This document shows, in pieces, positions 8,771-17,874 of a stretch of 64,000 nucleotides of DNA; the stretch's first letter is position 1, and every line of letters starts with the position of its first letter. The DNA lies in contig NZ_MU255056.1 in assembly GCF_000227725.2 (NCBI RefSeq), positions 368,088 through 432,087 of the forward strand, read 5' to 3'. A program made the translations under genes and the position numbers. The notes under the pieces were generated by a model. The model had not been told where the DNA came from and did no database searches. It saw only the letters and a list, made by a program, of their open reading frames with translations. The DNA is from Thiorhodospira sibirica ATCC 700588. GTDB lineage: Bacteria; Pseudomonadota; Gammaproteobacteria; Ectothiorhodospirales; Ectothiorhodospiraceae.

Positions 8771-9637
8771 TTAGGTAAACAACTGGCTGACCTGTTGCAA
8801 TAAGGCCGCGTCTTCATCCCAGTGCAATTCCGGGTCGGCGGCGGTGCAGCCCAGGCGGCGCAGGGCGGGGATCTCGGCGCGGTTAAGCCGGGCCAGTGGG
8901 TGGTTTGCATGGGCGCGGTAGCTTTCGATGTTGGCGGCCTGCACAATATCCACATAATCAATCGGCGCATCAGGCCCCGGATCGCGTTGCAGGCGGTCAT
9001 GTTCAGCCGCGACACTCACCAGTACCGGGGCAAAACGCCAGGCATTCAAAATGGCCTTGCCCAGCGGCGCATGCACCGCGCCGATGATCGCCGCAAGACT
9101 GGCCTCATGCTGTAAAATCGCCTCGTGATCTTTGGCCCGGTCGAGAATGGGGATAATCCCGACATCATGCACCAGGCCCCCCAGTAGGGCTGTTTCCGGG
9201 TCAAGATGCGGATAGCGCAAGGCCAGCAACATGCTCAGCATCGCCACCTCCACGCTATGACTCCACAAGGTTTCCATGCGACGGAGAATCCCCTCATGAC
9301 CGGTGTCAAAAACCTCTTTCATGGCCAGCGCCAGTAAAAGGTGCTTGGTTTTTCCCAGCCCTAAGCGGGTGATGGCCGATTTGATCGTGCTACAGGGGCT
9401 CACCCCGCGAAACACCGGGCTGTTGGCATAGCGCACCACCCGCGCCGCCATTGAGGCATCACGCATCACCAACGCAGCCACATCGTCGATGGTGGTATCG
9501 TCACAATTGACGGTAAACAGGGCCTGCACCGAAATATCGGGTAAGGTCGGCAGGCGCAGGCGCTGGCTGCGCATATCCTCCCGCAAACTGGCCACAAACA
9601 GGTCTACCGTATGTTTCAGCGATTGCTCAGTATTCAT
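8771..9637 (-). CDS. HDOD-domain signalling protein
   Basis: The protein (288 residues) carries an HDOD domain, a degenerate HD fold found in bacterial signalling proteins. It spans most of the length from LPTLPDISVQALFTVNCDD to FAPVLVSVAAEHD. LGGLVHDVGIIPIL retains an HD pair, but the rest of the HD-GYP signature is absent, so hydrolase activity is doubtful. HDOD proteins often occur beside chemotaxis or c-di-GMP genes. It converges on the RsbT gene with only 17 bases between stops, and its start lies 26 bases from the divergent tadA start. Its role in the stressosome island is unproven. Confidence 0.85.
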   Translation of the reverse strand: MNTEQSLKHTVDLFVASLREDMRSQRLRLPTLPDISVQALFTVNCDDTTIDDVAALVMRDASMAARVVRYANSPVFRGVSPCSTIKSAITRLGLGKTKHLLLALAMKEVFDTGHEGILRRMETLWSHSVEVAMLSMLLALRYPHLDPETALLGGLVHDVGIIPILDRAKDHEAILQHEASLAAIIGAVHAPLGKAILNAWRFAPVLVSVAAEHDRLQRDPGPDAPIDYVDIVQAANIESYRAHANHPLARLNRAEIPALRRLGCTAADPELHWDEDAALLQQVSQLFT

Positions 9638-9663
9638 TTTTCAAGCGTAGCCTTAGCCGCCGT

Positions 9664-10158
9664 ATGAAGCAAGTAGCCATTATGCACTCAGATCATGATT
9701 GGATGACGCGGGCCTTGCGCCTGGCGCACACCGCCGCCGCCCACGGCGAGGTGCCCATTGGTGCGCTGCTGCTGGATTCCCAGGGGCAGCTGCTCGCCGA
9801 GGGTTTTAATCAGTCCATTGCCCGGCATGATCCCAGTGCCCATGCTGAAATCGTGGTGTTGCGGGCCGCCGGTGAGCAGCTGCAAAACTACCGGCTGCCG
9901 GGCTGCACCCTGTATGTCACGCTGGAGCCGTGCCTGATGTGTGTGGGGGCGATGATTCATGCCCGCATTGCGCGTCTGGTCTATGCGGCTTATGATCCAC
10001 GCACCGGTGCCGCCGGTACGGCCTTTGATGCACTGCGCTTACCCATCCATAACCACCGTCTGGAGGTATGCAGCGGTGTGATGGCGGCCCAAAGTCAGGC
10101 GCTGTTACAGGATTTTTTTCGCGCCCGGCGCCAGCGCAGCGCTCGCCCAAGCGCCTGA
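9664..10158 (+). CDS. tadA: tRNA-specific adenosine deaminase TadA
   Basis: TadA deaminates adenosine 34 of tRNA-Arg(ACG) to inosine. The zinc-site motifs are complete: HAEIVVL (His and catalytic Glu near 60) and PCLMCVGAM (two Cys near 91-94). EVPIGALLLD and DPRTGAAGT are also typical. The length (164) fits. The start is ATG 9664; ATG 9682 (MHSDHDWM) is equally consistent with family length and no ribosome site decides. lspA starts 65 bases downstream, so co-transcription is plausible. Confidence 0.93.
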   Translation: MKQVAIMHSDHDWMTRALRLAHTAAAHGEVPIGALLLDSQGQLLAEGFNQSIARHDPSAHAEIVVLRAAGEQLQNYRLPGCTLYVTLEPCLMCVGAMIHARIARLVYAAYDPRTGAAGTAFDALRLPIHNHRLEVCSGVMAAQSQALLQDFFRARRQRSARPSA

Positions 10159-10223
10159 ACACGCGGCACCCTGCGTATAGATGCATTCCTCTGTTCACCG
10201 CTTTTCCAAGGTATCCATTTTTC

Positions 10224-10721
10224 ATGCATAAATGGCTTTCGCTATCTGCCCTGATCATCATCCTGGATCAACTCACCAAATGGTTCGCCGAGCGCACCTT
10301 GCCCCTGTTTGAGCCGGTTGCCATCCTGCCGTTTTTGAATTTCACGCTGGTGTACAACACCGGCGCGGCCTTCAGTCTGCTCAGTCAGGCCGGTGGCTGG
10401 CAGCGCTGGTTTTTTGTGAGCCTGGCGCTGGTGGTCAGCGTGTTCATCATCGTCTGGCTCAAGCAGCTCAAACCCGAGGAACGCCTGACCGCCACCGGGC
10501 TGGCGCTGTTATTGGGCGGGGCCATCGGCAATCTGATTGATCGGCTCTGGCATGGCAAAGTCATTGATTTTATTGATATGCATGTGGCGGGTTATCACTG
10601 GCCTGCCTTTAATATCGCCGATGCTGCCATCAGCATGGGGGCGGTGTTGCTGATTATCTGCAGCCTGATCGGCATTCATCGCGAACGCCAGCAAGGAGAT
10701 GATACCGATGCACCACGCTGA
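10224..10721 (+). CDS. lspA: Prolipoprotein signal peptidase LspA
   Basis: This inner-membrane aspartyl protease removes signal peptides from diacylglyceryl-modified prolipoproteins such as the MlaA encoded in this window. It has four hydrophobic helices and the two conserved catalytic regions: GNLIDRLWHGKVIDFID and FNIADAAISMG. The signature VYNTGAAFSLL lies near residue 48. The frame stays open to 10068, but MHKWLSLSALIIILDQLTK at 10224 matches the family start. Its 3' end overlaps the polA start by 14 bases. The usual neighbours ileS and fkpB are absent. Confidence 0.95.
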   Translation: MHKWLSLSALIIILDQLTKWFAERTLPLFEPVAILPFLNFTLVYNTGAAFSLLSQAGGWQRWFFVSLALVVSVFIIVWLKQLKPEERLTATGLALLLGGAIGNLIDRLWHGKVIDFIDMHVAGYHWPAFNIADAAISMGAVLLIICSLIGIHRERQQGDDTDAPR

Positions 10722-13494
10722 TACCGCCCGCCGCCTGATCCTGGTCGATGGCTCCTCGTATCTGTACCGCGCCTTTCATGCCCTGCCGCCCTTGCGCACC
10801 CGTCAAGGCCAGCCCACCGGCGCCATCAAAGGGGTGATTGCGATGCTGCGCAGCCTGCGCGCCAGTGATCCTGCGGCCTTGATGGCGGTTATTTTTGACG
10901 CCAAGGGCAAAAATTTCCGCCACAGCCTGTATCCCGATTACAAGGCACAACGTCCGCCGATGCCCGATGAGCTGGTGGCACAGATTGCCCCCTTGCAGGA
11001 GGTCATTGATGCGATGGGGCTGTTGCGTCTGGCGGTGCCCGAGGTTGAGGCCGATGATGTGATTGCTACGCTCACCACGCAGGCTCTCCAGCGCGGACTG
11101 GAGGTACTCATCTCCACCGGCGACAAGGATCTGGCCCAGCTGGTCGGCCCCAGGATCAGTCTGCTCAATACCATGAGCGATGAACGTCTGGATGAGGCCG
11201 GGGTGTGGCAAAAATTCGGGGTCAGTCCGGCGCAAATCGTTGATTATCTCAGCCTGATTGGCGATAAAGCCGACAATATCCCTGGTGTGCCTAAGGTCGG
11301 CCCGAAAATGGCCAGCAAATGGCTGGCCGAGTATGGGAGCCTTGAGGGCATCATTGAGCACGCCGCCGACATCAGCGGCAAGGTGGGGGAGAATCTGCGC
11401 GCCACCCTGCCGCAATTGCCGCTGTACCAATCGCTGATCCGGGTCAAGACCGATCTGCCGCTCGACATTGACTGGACACGCCTGGAGCCCGGCGCAGCCG
11501 ATCAACCCCGCCTGCGGGAATTATTTACCGCGCTGGAATTCAAAGGCTGGCTGCAGGCCCTGCAGCAGGAAGATCATGCGGCGGATACCGCGCATAACGC
11601 CGCGCAGCCGGGACCGCGTAGTACCCGCGATGCACCGTCTGCAACAGCCGTACAAGACCTTTTCGGCGCGGAGCCTGGCGCTCCCCATGCGCACTATGTC
11701 ACCATTACCGACGCAGCCACTTTACAATCATGGCTGGACAAACTCGTCCAGGCCCCGCTGTGGGCACTGGATGTCGAAACCAGTGACCTTGACCCCATGC
11801 GCGCCGAGCTTGTCGGCCTGTCCTTTGCTGTCACCGCAGGCGAGGCCGCCTATCTGCCGCTGGCGCATCGCAGCCTGGAGGGCGTTACCCAGCTCCCCCG
11901 CGAGGCCACCCTGGAACGCCTGCGCCCCCTGCTGGAAGACCCCCAATACGCTAAATTGGGCCATCATCTGAAATACGACGCGCAGGTTTTGGCCAATCAT
12001 GGCATCACCCTGGCCGGGATCACCCATGACAGCCTGCTGCAGTCGTACCTGCTCGACAGTCAGGCCCATCGTCACAGCCTGGATGTCCTCAGCGAGCAGC
12101 ATCTCCAGTACCGCACCCTGCATTATGAGGAAGTCACCGGCAAAGGGGCCCGCCAGATCCCCTTTGCCGAGGTACCGCTGGAACAGGCCACCCGCTATGC
12201 GGCTGAAGATGCTGATATCTGCCTGCGCCTGCATCAGCACCTGTGGCCGCAGCTGTGTACACAAGCCGGTCCACGGCGGGTCTACGAACAGCTGGAAATC
12301 CCCCTGATTCCGGTACTGGCGCGCATGGAGCGCCACGGCGTGTATGTGGACAAGGCCCACCTGCAAACCCAGAGCCGCGCCCTGGCCAAACAACTCACCG
12401 CCCTGGAACAAGAGGCTTTTGCCCTGGCGGGTGAACCCTTTAACCTGGCCTCGCCCAAACAGATCCAGCAGATTCTGTTTGACAAGCACGGCCTGCCCGC
12501 AAAACACAAAACCCCCAAAGGCCAGCCATCCACCGCCGAGGAAGCCCTGGAAGCCCTGGCAGAAGACTACCCGCTGCCCGCAGTGCTGCTGGCGCATCGC
12601 CGCCTGGCCAAACTCAAATCCACCTACACCGACAAACTCCCCGGCTTTATCCACCCGCGCACCGGACGTATTCACGCCAGCTATCAACAGGCCGTGACCT
12701 CCACCGGACGCTTATCCTGCAGCGATCCCAACCTGCAAAACATCCCGATACGCACCCCACCGGGACGGCTGATCCGCCAGGCCTTTACCGCACCACCGGG
12801 ACGCCTGCTGCTGGCAGCGGATTATTCGCAGATCGAGCTGCGCATCATGGCCCATTTATCGCAGGATTCCGGCCTGCTGGCCGCCTTTGCCGCTGGCGAA
12901 GACATCCACCGCGCCACCGCCGCCGAAATCTTTAACCGCCCCTTGGAACAGGTCAGCGCCGAGGAACGCCGCGCCGCCAAAGCCATCAACTTCGGCCTGA
13001 TCTATGGTATGTCGGCCTTTGGGCTGGCCCGCGAGCTAAAACTAGAACAAAGCGCCGCGAAAGACTACATGGCGCGCTATTTTGCCCGTTATCCGGGGGT
13101 GCAGGCGTATATGCAGGCCAGTCGCGAACAGGCGCTCAGCCAAGGCTATGTAGAAACCCTCTTAGGGCGGCGGCTGTATCTGCCCGACATCCGCTCCCGC
13201 AACGCCCAGCGCCGCGCCCAGGCCGAACGCCTGGCGATTAACGCCCCCATGCAAGGCAGCGCCGCAGACATCATCAAAGCGGCCATGCTGAAGGTAGATA
13301 CCTGGCTGCAACACAGCGGCTTTCCGGCAATGATGATCATGCAGGTCCACGACGAACTGGTTTTTGAAGTCCAGGCCGAACAGGCCCAGGCCCTGGGAAC
13401 CGCCGTCAGCCGCCTGATGAGCGAGGCGCTGACATTACACGTCCCGTTGCTGGTTGATATCGGCATTGGGGAAAACTGGGACGCCGCCCATTAA
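10708..13494 (+). CDS. polA: DNA polymerase I
   Basis: PolA removes RNA primers and fills gaps in replication and repair. The order is a 5'-3' exonuclease (about 1-290; LVDGSSYLYRAFHAL and GDKADNIPGVPKVG), a 3'-5' exonuclease (about 325-510) and the polymerase domain. Proofreading residues look intact: DVETSDL, LKYDAQVLA and AAEDADI carry the expected Asp and Glu. The polymerase has ADYSQIELRIMAH, KAINFGLIYG and MQVHDELVFEV. I chose ATG 10708 because AAGGAG (10693-10698) lies 9 bases before it; ATG 10699 abuts that site. It overlaps lspA by 14 bases. The length (928) equals E. coli PolA. Confidence 0.96.
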   Translation: MHHADTARRLILVDGSSYLYRAFHALPPLRTRQGQPTGAIKGVIAMLRSLRASDPAALMAVIFDAKGKNFRHSLYPDYKAQRPPMPDELVAQIAPLQEVIDAMGLLRLAVPEVEADDVIATLTTQALQRGLEVLISTGDKDLAQLVGPRISLLNTMSDERLDEAGVWQKFGVSPAQIVDYLSLIGDKADNIPGVPKVGPKMASKWLAEYGSLEGIIEHAADISGKVGENLRATLPQLPLYQSLIRVKTDLPLDIDWTRLEPGAADQPRLRELFTALEFKGWLQALQQEDHAADTAHNAAQPGPRSTRDAPSATAVQDLFGAEPGAPHAHYVTITDAATLQSWLDKLVQAPLWALDVETSDLDPMRAELVGLSFAVTAGEAAYLPLAHRSLEGVTQLPREATLERLRPLLEDPQYAKLGHHLKYDAQVLANHGITLAGITHDSLLQSYLLDSQAHRHSLDVLSEQHLQYRTLHYEEVTGKGARQIPFAEVPLEQATRYAAEDADICLRLHQHLWPQLCTQAGPRRVYEQLEIPLIPVLARMERHGVYVDKAHLQTQSRALAKQLTALEQEAFALAGEPFNLASPKQIQQILFDKHGLPAKHKTPKGQPSTAEEALEALAEDYPLPAVLLAHRRLAKLKSTYTDKLPGFIHPRTGRIHASYQQAVTSTGRLSCSDPNLQNIPIRTPPGRLIRQAFTAPPGRLLLAADYSQIELRIMAHLSQDSGLLAAFAAGEDIHRATAAEIFNRPLEQVSAEERRAAKAINFGLIYGMSAFGLARELKLEQSAAKDYMARYFARYPGVQAYMQASREQALSQGYVETLLGRRLYLPDIRSRNAQRRAQAERLAINAPMQGSAADIIKAAMLKVDTWLQHSGFPAMMIMQVHDELVFEVQAEQAQALGTAVSRLMSEALTLHVPLLVDIGIGENWDAAH

Positions 13495-13512
13495 CGCCAC
13501 GGCATCGAGCGC

Positions 13513-13536
13513 GGGAGCGCGGAGCACCCGCTCCGC
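13513..13536 (+). repeat. 24-base GC-rich palindromic unit, copy B
   Basis: It differs by one base from the reverse complement of 4278-4301 and sits just after the polA stop. It is the only other clear full copy I found. A partial likeness occurs near 31535. Confidence 0.6.
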
Positions 13537-13547
13537 AGCAGTTAAAG

Positions 13548-13654
13548 AACTTCCCCCTGTTAAGGGGGAGTCCCGCGCAAGCGGGGAGGGGGTCAGGTGT
13601 AAAGATAACCACCCCGCCGCTTCGCGGCTCCCCTCCTTGAAAAGGAGGGGAGTT
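13548..13654. repeat. Large nested inverted repeat after polA, probably a two-way terminator
   Basis: The arms at 13548-13593 and 13607-13654 are imperfect reverse complements of about 46 bases. Each arm holds its own small hairpins: a CCCCCT/AGGGGG stem on the left and CTCCCCTCC/GGAGGGGAG on the right, the latter followed by a T6 run (13653-13658). It lies between the converging polA and diguanylate cyclase genes, so it probably ends transcription in both directions. The nested structure resembles a short mobile palindrome more than a simple terminator. Confidence 0.75.
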
Positions 13655-13692
13655 TTTTATGCCGGGCGGATGCCCGGCACTCCCACCTTGTG

Positions 13693-14460
13693 TTATCGGC
13701 CCAGCGCCTCGTCTTTGGGGTTGTAGCAGCGGATGGCGTTGCGGCCTTCGCTTTTGGCGCGGTACATGGCCATATCGGCGCTTTTGAGCAAGGTGGTAGG
13801 CGTGTCGCCGTCATGAGGATAGAAAGATACGCCCAGGGAGCCGCCGATTTTGACTTCTGCGGCGGCCAGGGCAAAAGGCGTGGCCAGTTCTTGCAATACG
13901 CGCTGGCTGATCCGCAAGGCCTCGGCTTTATCCGGTAGCGTACCGAGAATCAGGGCAAATTCATCGCCGCCCAGACGGGCTGCCAGGTCGTTGCTGCGAA
14001 TCGCGCCCTGCAGGCGCAAGGCGACCATTTGCAGGAGTTCATCGCCAGCATCGTGGCCGAGGGTGTCGTTGATGGGTTTGAATTTGTCCAGATCGACAAA
14101 CACCACGGCGAGGGTTTGTTGTTGGGCCTTGGCCTGCTGGCAGGCGGTTTCCAGGGATTGGTGAAAAATCGCCCGATTGGGCAAGCCGGTCAAGGCATCG
14201 TGCATGGCCTCTTCCAGTGCGGCCTGTTTTTCCAGCAGGTCTTCTAAAACCAGCTCCAGGCGATATTCGCGTGTTTCGATGCTGACGCTCAGATGGCCAA
14301 AGCAGTCTGCCAGTTCTCTGACCGCTTCTGGCAGATCGGGTTGGGCCATCATATCCATCAAACGGTCTACCGCGTCTTTGTCGCCTTTGACGATGTGTCG
14401 TGTTTCGGTCAGCAGCCGCGCTAAAGCGGCCTCCAGGGTGTTTTCAGTGGCATGGTTCAC
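13693..14460 (-). CDS. GGDEF-domain diguanylate cyclase
   Basis: The protein (255 residues) has a helical N-terminus (about 1-85) and a C-terminal GGDEF domain that should make c-di-GMP from GTP. The active-site loop is LGGDEFALIL. The upstream RSND, five residues before GGDEF, fits the RxxD inhibitory site, so feedback inhibition by c-di-GMP is likely. HDALTGLPNRAIF and FVDLDKFKPINDTLGHDAGD are canonical. The start is GTG 14460, with GGGAG 8 bases upstream on the minus strand; the longer open frame to 14766 runs back through a palindrome and purK and is not credible. No sensor or receiver domain is visible. Confidence 0.9.
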   Translation of the reverse strand: MNHATENTLEAALARLLTETRHIVKGDKDAVDRLMDMMAQPDLPEAVRELADCFGHLSVSIETREYRLELVLEDLLEKQAALEEAMHDALTGLPNRAIFHQSLETACQQAKAQQQTLAVVFVDLDKFKPINDTLGHDAGDELLQMVALRLQGAIRSNDLAARLGGDEFALILGTLPDKAEALRISQRVLQELATPFALAAAEVKIGGSLGVSFYPHDGDTPTTLLKSADMAMYRAKSEGRNAIRCYNPKDEALGR

Positions 14461-14525
14461 AGCACAAACTCCCAGCGAATGCGCGTTAAGTGGGTATAAC
14501 CGGATGCGAAGGCACACGGGCGGTA

Positions 14526-14579
14526 GCGGCACCTTCTCGGTGTCGCGGTGTGTTTGGTGCGGTACCTGGAAGGTGCCGC
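14526..14579. repeat. Double-hairpin repeat, copy 2
   Basis: Two hairpins lie side by side (14526-14546 and 14559-14579), both of the GCGRCACC...GGTGYCGC type, the second with the TGGA-like loop. It fills the gap between the purK end and the diguanylate cyclase start. Confidence 0.7.
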
Positions 14580-15709
14580 TACGAAGGGGCCAGTCTGGCG
14601 AAAATCTGCTCGGCACTGTGCAAGGCCTGTTCCAGGCAGGGGTCGAGGACACAAAAATGCCCCATTTTGCGGCCTGGGCGCGGTTGTTCTTTGCCATACA
14701 GATGCAGTTTGGCGCGGGGTTCTGCCAGCAGTGCGGCCCAGTTGGGGCTGTGCTGCTGCCATACATCGCCGAGGATGTTGACCATCACCACCGGCGAAAG
14801 TAACTGCGTATCCCCAAAGGGCAGGCCACACACGGCGCGCACCTGCTGCTCAAATTGCGAGGTGATACAGGCATCCAAGGTGTAATGGCCGCTGTTATGC
14901 GGACGCGGCGCAATCTCGTTGACCAGAAATTCGCCGCTGGCGGTGAGGAAAAATTCTACCGCCATCACCCCGCAATAATCCAGCGCATGGGCCAGCGTTT
15001 GCGCCATTTCCCGCGCCTGTTGCGCCAGGGTTTCAGGGATGCGCGCCGGGGCCAGACTCAGATGCAGGATGCCGTGATGGTGGATATTTTCCACCACCGG
15101 ATAACAGGCACATTCTCCGTCGGCACTGCGCGCCACAATCACCGAAACCTCACGCTCCAGCACCAGCTTTTGTTCCAGCACACAGGCCACCTCGCCCAGA
15201 TCGGCAAAGGCCTGAGCCAGTTCGCCGGGCTGGCGGATGCTGATCTGGCCTTTGCCATCGTAGCCCAGCGCGGCACGCTTGAGAATGGCCGGGGTGCCCA
15301 CCTGCGCTAAGGCGGGGGCAAAATCGTCGGGGTGCTGGATCGGATAAAACGGCGCGGTCGCCAGGCCGGTGGCGTGAATAAACTGTTTTTCCCGAATCCG
15401 GTCCTGGGTATGGCGCAGCGCCTGGGCACTGGGTCGCACCGGCAGATGCTGCGCCAGCGTTTCCAGGGTCTGGGCGGGAATGTTTTCAAATTCGGTGGTG
15501 ACCGCCGCACAGCGCTGGGCAATTTCTTGCAAGGCCCATTGATCGCCATAGGCAGCATGTAGATGTTGGTCGGCAATGCGCCCGGCAGGGCTGCCCGGAT
15601 CGGGGTCCAGAACCAACACCCGATAACCGAGGGTGCGCGCTGCGACGGTGAACATGCGCCCCAGCTGTCCGCCGCCGAGCATTCCCAAGGTTGCCCCTGG
15701 AAGGATCAT
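14579..15709 (-). CDS. purK: 5-(carboxyamino)imidazole ribonucleotide synthase PurK
   Basis: PurK is an ATP-grasp enzyme that carboxylates aminoimidazole ribonucleotide (AIR) to N5-CAIR in purine synthesis. The N-terminal MLGGGQLGRMFTVAARTLGY is typical. ATP-grasp features include PAILKRAALGYDGKGQ and the metal site MAVEFFLTASGEFLVNEIAPRPHNSGH. ATG 15709 fits the family start MILPGATLG; a GTG at 15721 overlapping the purE stop as GTGA is an alternative. It lies directly after purE in one operon. The 3' end touches a double-hairpin repeat, which may supply the last codons or end transcription. Confidence 0.94.
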   Translation of the reverse strand: MILPGATLGMLGGGQLGRMFTVAARTLGYRVLVLDPDPGSPAGRIADQHLHAAYGDQWALQEIAQRCAAVTTEFENIPAQTLETLAQHLPVRPSAQALRHTQDRIREKQFIHATGLATAPFYPIQHPDDFAPALAQVGTPAILKRAALGYDGKGQISIRQPGELAQAFADLGEVACVLEQKLVLEREVSVIVARSADGECACYPVVENIHHHGILHLSLAPARIPETLAQQAREMAQTLAHALDYCGVMAVEFFLTASGEFLVNEIAPRPHNSGHYTLDACITSQFEQQVRAVCGLPFGDTQLLSPVVMVNILGDVWQQHSPNWAALLAEPRAKLHLYGKEQPRPGRKMGHFCVLDPCLEQALHSAEQIFARLAPS

Positions 15710-15717
15710 CGCCGCAC

Positions 15718-16233
15718 TCACGAGGCAGGCTCCAGCGGTAATTCCATGGCCAGCACCTGGGCGCATTGTTGGGCGCGGAAATCATGCAAAGCCTGCTGCA
15801 AACGCGCATCCCCCTGACTGGCCAGCATGGCGACGGCAAACAATCCGGCATTGGCGGCCCCGGCCTCGCCGATGGCAAAGGTCGCCACGGGGATGCCTTT
15901 GGGCATCTGCACAATGGAGAGCAGCGAGTCCTGCCCCTGTAAATAACGCGAGGGCACCGGGACACCCAGCACCGGGAGTACGGTTTTGGCCGCCAGCATC
16001 CCCGGCAGATGCGCCGCGCCACCCGCCCCGGCAATAATGCAGCGCAAGCCACGTTGCTCGGCGCTGCTGGCATAGTCAAATAAAAGATCGGGGGTGCGGT
16101 GGGCGGAGACGACACGCGCCTCAAAGGGCACGGCGAATTGCTGTAATTGCGTGACTGCGTGCTGCATGACGGGCCAGTCGCTTTGACTGCCCATCACCAC
16201 GCCGATCAGCGGGGCTTGTGTTGTTAAATTCAT
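15718..16233 (-). CDS. purE: N5-CAIR mutase PurE
   Basis: PurE moves the carboxylate of N5-CAIR to give CAIR, the step after PurK. The class I signature is present: [17 protein letters not shown] at the start (phosphate-binding GSxSD region), [15 protein letters not shown] near 43-57, [16 protein letters not shown], and [29 protein letters not shown]. The length (171) is normal. It is the first gene of purE-purK. The phosphomannomutase gene ends 24 bases further upstream on the same strand, so the three may be transcribed together. Confidence 0.95.
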   Translation of the reverse strand: MNLTTQAPLIGVVMGSQSDWPVMQHAVTQLQQFAVPFEARVVSAHRTPDLLFDYASSAEQRGLRCIIAGAGGAAHLPGMLAAKTVLPVLGVPVPSRYLQGQDSLLSIVQMPKGIPVATFAIGEAGAANAGLFAVAMLASQGDARLQQALHDFRAQQCAQVLAMELPLEPAS

Positions 16234-16257
16234 GATATTTAATGGTTAAAAGCTCTT

Positions 16258-17655
16258 TTAGTCGCTCTGATGAGCGTCGTTGCGTATCAGGGCGCGCAAT
16301 TCATCGGTTTTTTGTTGTAATAGCGCCGGGTCTTGGCGCGTTTCCACGTTGAGTCGCAATACCGGCTCGGTGTTGGAGCCGCGCAGATTAAAGCGCCACT
16401 GCGCAAATTCCAGGCTCAGGCCGTCGAGTTGTTCGCGGCGCGGCTGTTGCGGGGCGTAATGCGCCTCGATGCGCGCCAAGGTGGCGGCGATATCGCTGAC
16501 CTGAAAGTTGATTTCGCCGCTGCATGGGTAGGTCTGCTGGGCCTGCGCCACCATGGAGGCCAAGGTGCGGCCATGTTCGCTCATGGCCTGTATCAGCAGC
16601 AGCCAGGGAATCATCCCACTGTCACAATAGGCAAAATCCCGAAAATAATGATGTGCCGACATTTCGCCGCCATATACCGCATCTTCGGCGCGCATTCGCT
16701 CCTTGATGAAGGCATGGCCGGTTTTGCTCATGACGCACACCCCACCCGCCTGGCAGACCTTGTGCTGTGTGTTCCAGTACAGCCGGGGATCATGGACAAT
16801 CTTTGCCCCCGGCGCCTTGGCCAGGAGCTGCTCGGCCAGCAGGCCGACCAGATAATAGCCCTCAATGAACTGTCCGTGCGCATCGAAAAAAAAGCAGCGG
16901 TCAAAATCACCGTCCCAGGCAATACCCAGATCAGCACCGTGGGCCTGCACCGCCTGCGCGGTCAAGGCGCGATTTTCCGGCAACAGCGGATTGGGAATGC
17001 CTAAGGGAAACTGGCCGTTGGGTTCATGGGCAAGGCGCGTGACCGTGATCGGCAGATGGGCGGCAATGGCGTCAAAGGCCGGACCCGCCGCGCCATGACC
17101 GGCATTCACCACCAGATGCAGCGGTTTAAGCCGACTCGGCGCAATAAAGCTGAGCATCTTTTGCACATACGCAGGCATTACATCCAGGGCCTCAGTCACC
17201 GCTGTGGACGTGGCGTCGGCAAAGGCTGCGCTGCGACACAGCGCCTCGATGGCCTGCAAACCGCTGTCACCGCTGATCGGCACCGCCCCGGCCGCCACCA
17301 GTTTCATACCGTTATAATCCGCCGGGTTATGGCTGGCGGTTACCATAATACCGCCGCCCATCCCGGCCTGGGCGGCAGCGTGATATACCATCTCGGTTCC
17401 GCACAGCCCTAGGCGCTTGACCGGCACACCTTCCAGGTTTAAGCCTCGGGCAACCGCCGCCGCCAGCGCCGGGCTGTGTACGCGCACATCTTCGCCCACC
17501 GCGACCGGCCCGGTTGGTGCGATCACCCGGGCATAGGCCCGGGCAATCCGCTCGGCCAGTTCGGGATTGAGCTCATCAGGAATGCGCCCGCGAATATCAT
17601 AAGCCTTAAAACAGGCCAGCCGGTTTTGCATCATGGGTTTGTAACTGGTGGCCAT
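16258..17655 (-). CDS. manB: Phosphomannomutase, CpsG/ManB type
   Basis: This alpha-D-phosphohexomutase interconverts mannose-6- and mannose-1-phosphate for GDP-mannose and surface polysaccharides. The four family regions are visible: CFKAYDIRG at the start, catalytic serine loop TASHNPADYNGMK near 130, metal site DGDFDRCF, and sugar loop GGEMSAHHYF. The C-terminal RGSNTEPVLRLNVET is the phosphate site. The chosen ATG 17655 gives 465 residues; ATG 17634 or 17631 would be closer to the E. coli CpsG start. The frame stays open to 17820 only because it reads through the hairpin repeat at 17709-17781. Phosphoglucomutase activity cannot be excluded. Confidence 0.9.
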   Translation of the reverse strand: MATSYKPMMQNRLACFKAYDIRGRIPDELNPELAERIARAYARVIAPTGPVAVGEDVRVHSPALAAAVARGLNLEGVPVKRLGLCGTEMVYHAAAQAGMGGGIMVTASHNPADYNGMKLVAAGAVPISGDSGLQAIEALCRSAAFADATSTAVTEALDVMPAYVQKMLSFIAPSRLKPLHLVVNAGHGAAGPAFDAIAAHLPITVTRLAHEPNGQFPLGIPNPLLPENRALTAQAVQAHGADLGIAWDGDFDRCFFFDAHGQFIEGYYLVGLLAEQLLAKAPGAKIVHDPRLYWNTQHKVCQAGGVCVMSKTGHAFIKERMRAEDAVYGGEMSAHHYFRDFAYCDSGMIPWLLLIQAMSEHGRTLASMVAQAQQTYPCSGEINFQVSDIAATLARIEAHYAPQQPRREQLDGLSLEFAQWRFNLRGSNTEPVLRLNVETRQDPALLQQKTDELRALIRNDAHQSD

Positions 17656-17708
17656 AATATGCGTTTTTCTATGAAAACCTCTTATTTTCCTGCAGAACTG
17701 GAATATGG

Positions 17709-17781
17709 GTCCACGAAAAACACGAAAAGCACGAACGAAAACAACAAAGAAAATTTCGTGGATTTCGTGCCTTTCGTGGAC
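17709..17781. repeat. Long imperfect hairpin of CACGAA/TTCGTG units
   Basis: The arms 17709-17735 and 17755-17781 match in 23 of 27 positions as reverse complements, around a 19-base A-rich loop. Each arm holds three CACGAA-type repeats. Such sequence, translated as HERHEIHEI-like peptides, recurs in many bacterial genomes as a spurious extension. That is recollection, not a search result. It lies just upstream of manB. Confidence 0.75.
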
Positions 17782-17874
17782 AAAAAATCTTTTGACCTTA
17801 ACTACTCGATAACTTGACAACCTGCCGAGCGGTTATATAGAGTTTATCCAGCACGATAACCAAGTGCTGATCAT

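Noticed and set aside
10654-12687. Long minus-strand open frames (283 and 319 codons) under polA
   Set aside because: They lie opposite clear polA coding sequence, are rich in Gln, Gly and His as expected for antisense of GC-rich genes, and match no family.
17656-17820. N-terminal extension of the phosphomannomutase
   Set aside because: It is translation of a hairpin repeat (HERHEIHEI-like); the family start is at CFKAYDIRG.
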